A stretch of DNA of 8,275 nt from Burkholderiales bacterium (GTDB lineage: Bacteria > Pseudomonadota > Gammaproteobacteria > Burkholderiales > Casimicrobiaceae), in the NCBI GenBank assembly GCA_025935435.1, contig JAICVH010000085.1, forward strand, positions 1 to 8,275, written 5' to 3'. The position numbers and the translations under genes are program-made. How positions within the stretch are numbered: position 1 is the stretch's first letter; the number at the start of each line of letters is the position of its first letter. The notes beneath the pieces are model-generated. The model did not search any database. It saw only the letters and a program-made list of their open reading frames with translations, and was not told where the DNA came from. Below, in pieces: positions 6,957 to 8,275 of the stretch.

Positions 6957-7904
6957 ATGGAAGCCGCCGACATCCTCATCACTGCACCGCTGCCGCCGTT
7001 TCTGTATGAACCATTGAAGCAGGCGTACCGCTGTCACGACTACTCGCAGGCGACCGACAAACCTGCACTGCTGCGCGATATCGGACGGGAGATTCGGGGT
7101 CTCGTGCAGGGAGGTGGCACCGTTACGCCGACCGAACTGCTCGACGCGCTGCCGGCGCTCGAGATCATCAGTGTTTTCGGCGTCGGCTACGACGGCGTCC
7201 CAACCGATTACTGCAAGCGGCGCGGTATCAAGGTGACGAACACGCCGGACGTGCTCACAGACGATGTGGCGGACGTCGCCGTCGCACTGATCCTGATGAC
7301 GGCGCGCGGCTTCGTGCGTGCCAACCGGTTCGTGCACGCCGGTGAATGGCTGAAGCGCAGCCCTGAGCTTGGAACCAAGCTCGGCGGACGCACGGTCGGT
7401 ATCCTAGGCCTCGGTCGCATCGGCAAGGCGATTGCACAGCGTGTGCAGGCAATGCAGATGGAGGTCGTTTATACCGGCCGCAAACCGCAGGACGTTCCGT
7501 ATCGCTATGTGCCCGATCTCGACGCGCTCGCTCGTGCCGCAGACTTTCTGGTCGTCGCGTGCCCCGGCGGCGCCGCAACGCGGCATCTCGTCGACGCGCG
7601 CGTTCTATCCGCGCTTGGCAGCGATGGCACGCTCATCAATATCGCGCGCGGTTCGATCGTCGACGAGGACGCGCTGGTCCGTGCGCTGCAGGCGAAAACG
7701 CTGAGGGCAGCCGGACTCGACGTCTTCGACAACGAGCCGAACATTCCCGCCGCGTTGCTGGCGATGGACAACGTCGTGTTGTTGCCTCACGTCGGCAGCG
7801 CGACGCGCGAAACCCGGCAGGCGATGGGTGATCTTTGCAAGGCGAACCTCGACCGCTGGTTCAGCGAACGCTCGGTGCTGACGCTGATTCCCGAATTGAA
7901 TTAG
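6957..7904 (+). CDS. D-isomer-specific 2-hydroxyacid dehydrogenase, probable glyoxylate/hydroxypyruvate reductase
   Basis: A 315-residue cytosolic NAD(P)-dependent oxidoreductase interconverting a 2-oxoacid and its D-2-hydroxyacid. The substrate domain includes ISVFGVGYDGVP (71-82) with the family's G-[VI]-GYD motif. The nucleotide domain begins near TVGILGLGRIGKAIAQR (146-162), with GLGRIG at 151-156. The catalytic triad is present: Arg231 in INIARGSIVDEDAL, Glu260 in DVFDNEPNIP and His278 in LLPHVGSATRETR. The second strand ends in VYTGRK (170-176) with Arg rather than Asp at the ribose-binding place, which is the pattern of NADPH-preferring members, so a glyoxylate, hydroxypyruvate or 2-ketogluconate reductase is more likely than a lactate or phosphoglycerate dehydrogenase. 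The exact substrate cannot be told. It lies 26 bp after hemD and probably shares its transcript, though no heme role is known for this family. Confidence 0.93.
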   Translation: MEAADILITAPLPPFLYEPLKQAYRCHDYSQATDKPALLRDIGREIRGLVQGGGTVTPTELLDALPALEIISVFGVGYDGVPTDYCKRRGIKVTNTPDVLTDDVADVAVALILMTARGFVRANRFVHAGEWLKRSPELGTKLGGRTVGILGLGRIGKAIAQRVQAMQMEVVYTGRKPQDVPYRYVPDLDALARAADFLVVACPGGAATRHLVDARVLSALGSDGTLINIARGSIVDEDALVRALQAKTLRAAGLDVFDNEPNIPAALLAMDNVVLLPHVGSATRETRQAMGDLCKANLDRWFSERSVLTLIPELN

Positions 7905-7949
7905 CGGCTGCTAACGAATTTTCCGTTACCGGCGGGGACTACTCGCACG

Positions 7950-8275
7950 TCAGTCGTCCGGCGCCAGCGGCGCTGCGCTGCTGCCCTTGGCGCTCGGCTG
8001 GAAGAGCACGGTGAACAACGCGGCGACGACGAGCGCCAGCGCGATCCATTCCTGTGCGCCCGGTCGCTCGCCGAGCAGGACCATGCCGGACAACACACCG
8101 ACCACCGGCACCGGCAGCGACGACAACGAAGACACGGCCACGGGCAAGGTTCTGGCGAGCGTGAACCAGGCCCAATGCGCAAGGGTTCCCGCGAGGAATA
8201 TGTTGTAGGCGATAGCGAACCAGCCGCGCGCCGACAGATTCGCAACTTCGCTTGCAAGCGGCTGCGGATCGAAAA
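7950..8275 (-). CDS. EamA/DMT-family permease, C-terminal part (5' end beyond the window)
   Basis: Read on the minus strand from 8273, an open frame without a start inside the window runs 107 residues to the TGA at 7952-7950. It contains three hydrophobic segments: GWFAIAYNIFLAGTLAHWAW, SSLPVPVVGVLSGMVLLGE and WIALALVVAALFTVLF. The ASxxxxLxPxxxxLxGxxxLGE pattern of the second half of EamA transporters is visible as VSSLSSLPVPVVGVLSGMVLLGER. The charged tail ends in PLAPDD. These are ten-helix inner-membrane drug/metabolite exporters, often for amino acids or related compounds. The substrate is not predictable. The gene is convergent with the 2-hydroxyacid dehydrogenase, with 45 bp between them. 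Confidence 0.88.
   Translation of the reverse strand, partial: FDPQPLASEVANLSARGWFAIAYNIFLAGTLAHWAWFTLARTLPVAVSSLSSLPVPVVGVLSGMVLLGERPGAQEWIALALVVAALFTVLFQPSAKGSSAAPLAPDD

Noticed and set aside
7912..7928. Small hairpin TAACG-N7-CGTTA between the convergent dehydrogenase and EamA genes
   Set aside because: Only a five-base stem with two or three G-C pairs and no following T-run. Its position suits a terminator, but the structure is too weak to call.

Overview
The window is GC-rich chromosomal DNA with a G/C-loaded third codon position in every real gene. Protein content (a SorC-type regulator paired with a SAF-domain dehydrogenase, MarC, DusA, HemC, HemD, a 2-hydroxyacid dehydrogenase and an EamA permease) points to a proteobacterium. 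The residue style is most like Burkholderiales/Burkholderiaceae, but genus cannot be fixed from sequence alone. No rRNA, tRNA, CRISPR array, insertion sequence or prophage gene was seen.

Left part (1-2338): a carbohydrate-type metabolic gene (NAD(P)-dependent, homoserine-dehydrogenase-like Rossmann protein with a C-terminal SAF domain, minus strand) is divergent from a SorC/DeoR-class sugar-responsive regulator (plus strand). The 64-bp gap holds a good minus-strand promoter and a small palindrome over its transcription start, as expected for local control of a catabolic unit. A further gene may start at the left edge, one base after the dehydrogenase stop.

Middle part (2339-4127): three minus-strand genes. 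These are a small cysteine-rich putative lipoprotein, a MarC-family six-helix membrane protein and a 93-residue helical protein of unknown function. A perfect 11-bp inverted repeat at the end of the regulator gene lies in the convergent gap and may be a terminator. The 125-bp divergent gap before dusA has overlapping -10-like sequences on the two strands inside a small inverted repeat.

Right part (4128-7904): a plus-strand run of dusA (tRNA dihydrouridine synthase), hemC (hydroxymethylbilane synthase), hemD (uroporphyrinogen-III synthase, 4-base overlap with hemC) and a D-isomer-specific 2-hydroxyacid dehydrogenase. hemC and hemD catalyse consecutive steps of tetrapyrrole synthesis. The flanking dusA and dehydrogenase have no obvious pathway link. 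The window ends in the C-terminal 107 residues of an EamA/DMT-family permease on the minus strand, convergent with the dehydrogenase.

Overall this looks like ordinary chromosome with recognisable families. I did not find convincing evidence of a new system. The points most worth a second look are the placement of hemC-hemD away from the usual Burkholderia neighbours, the divergent regulator/dehydrogenase control region, and the two small uncharacterised proteins.
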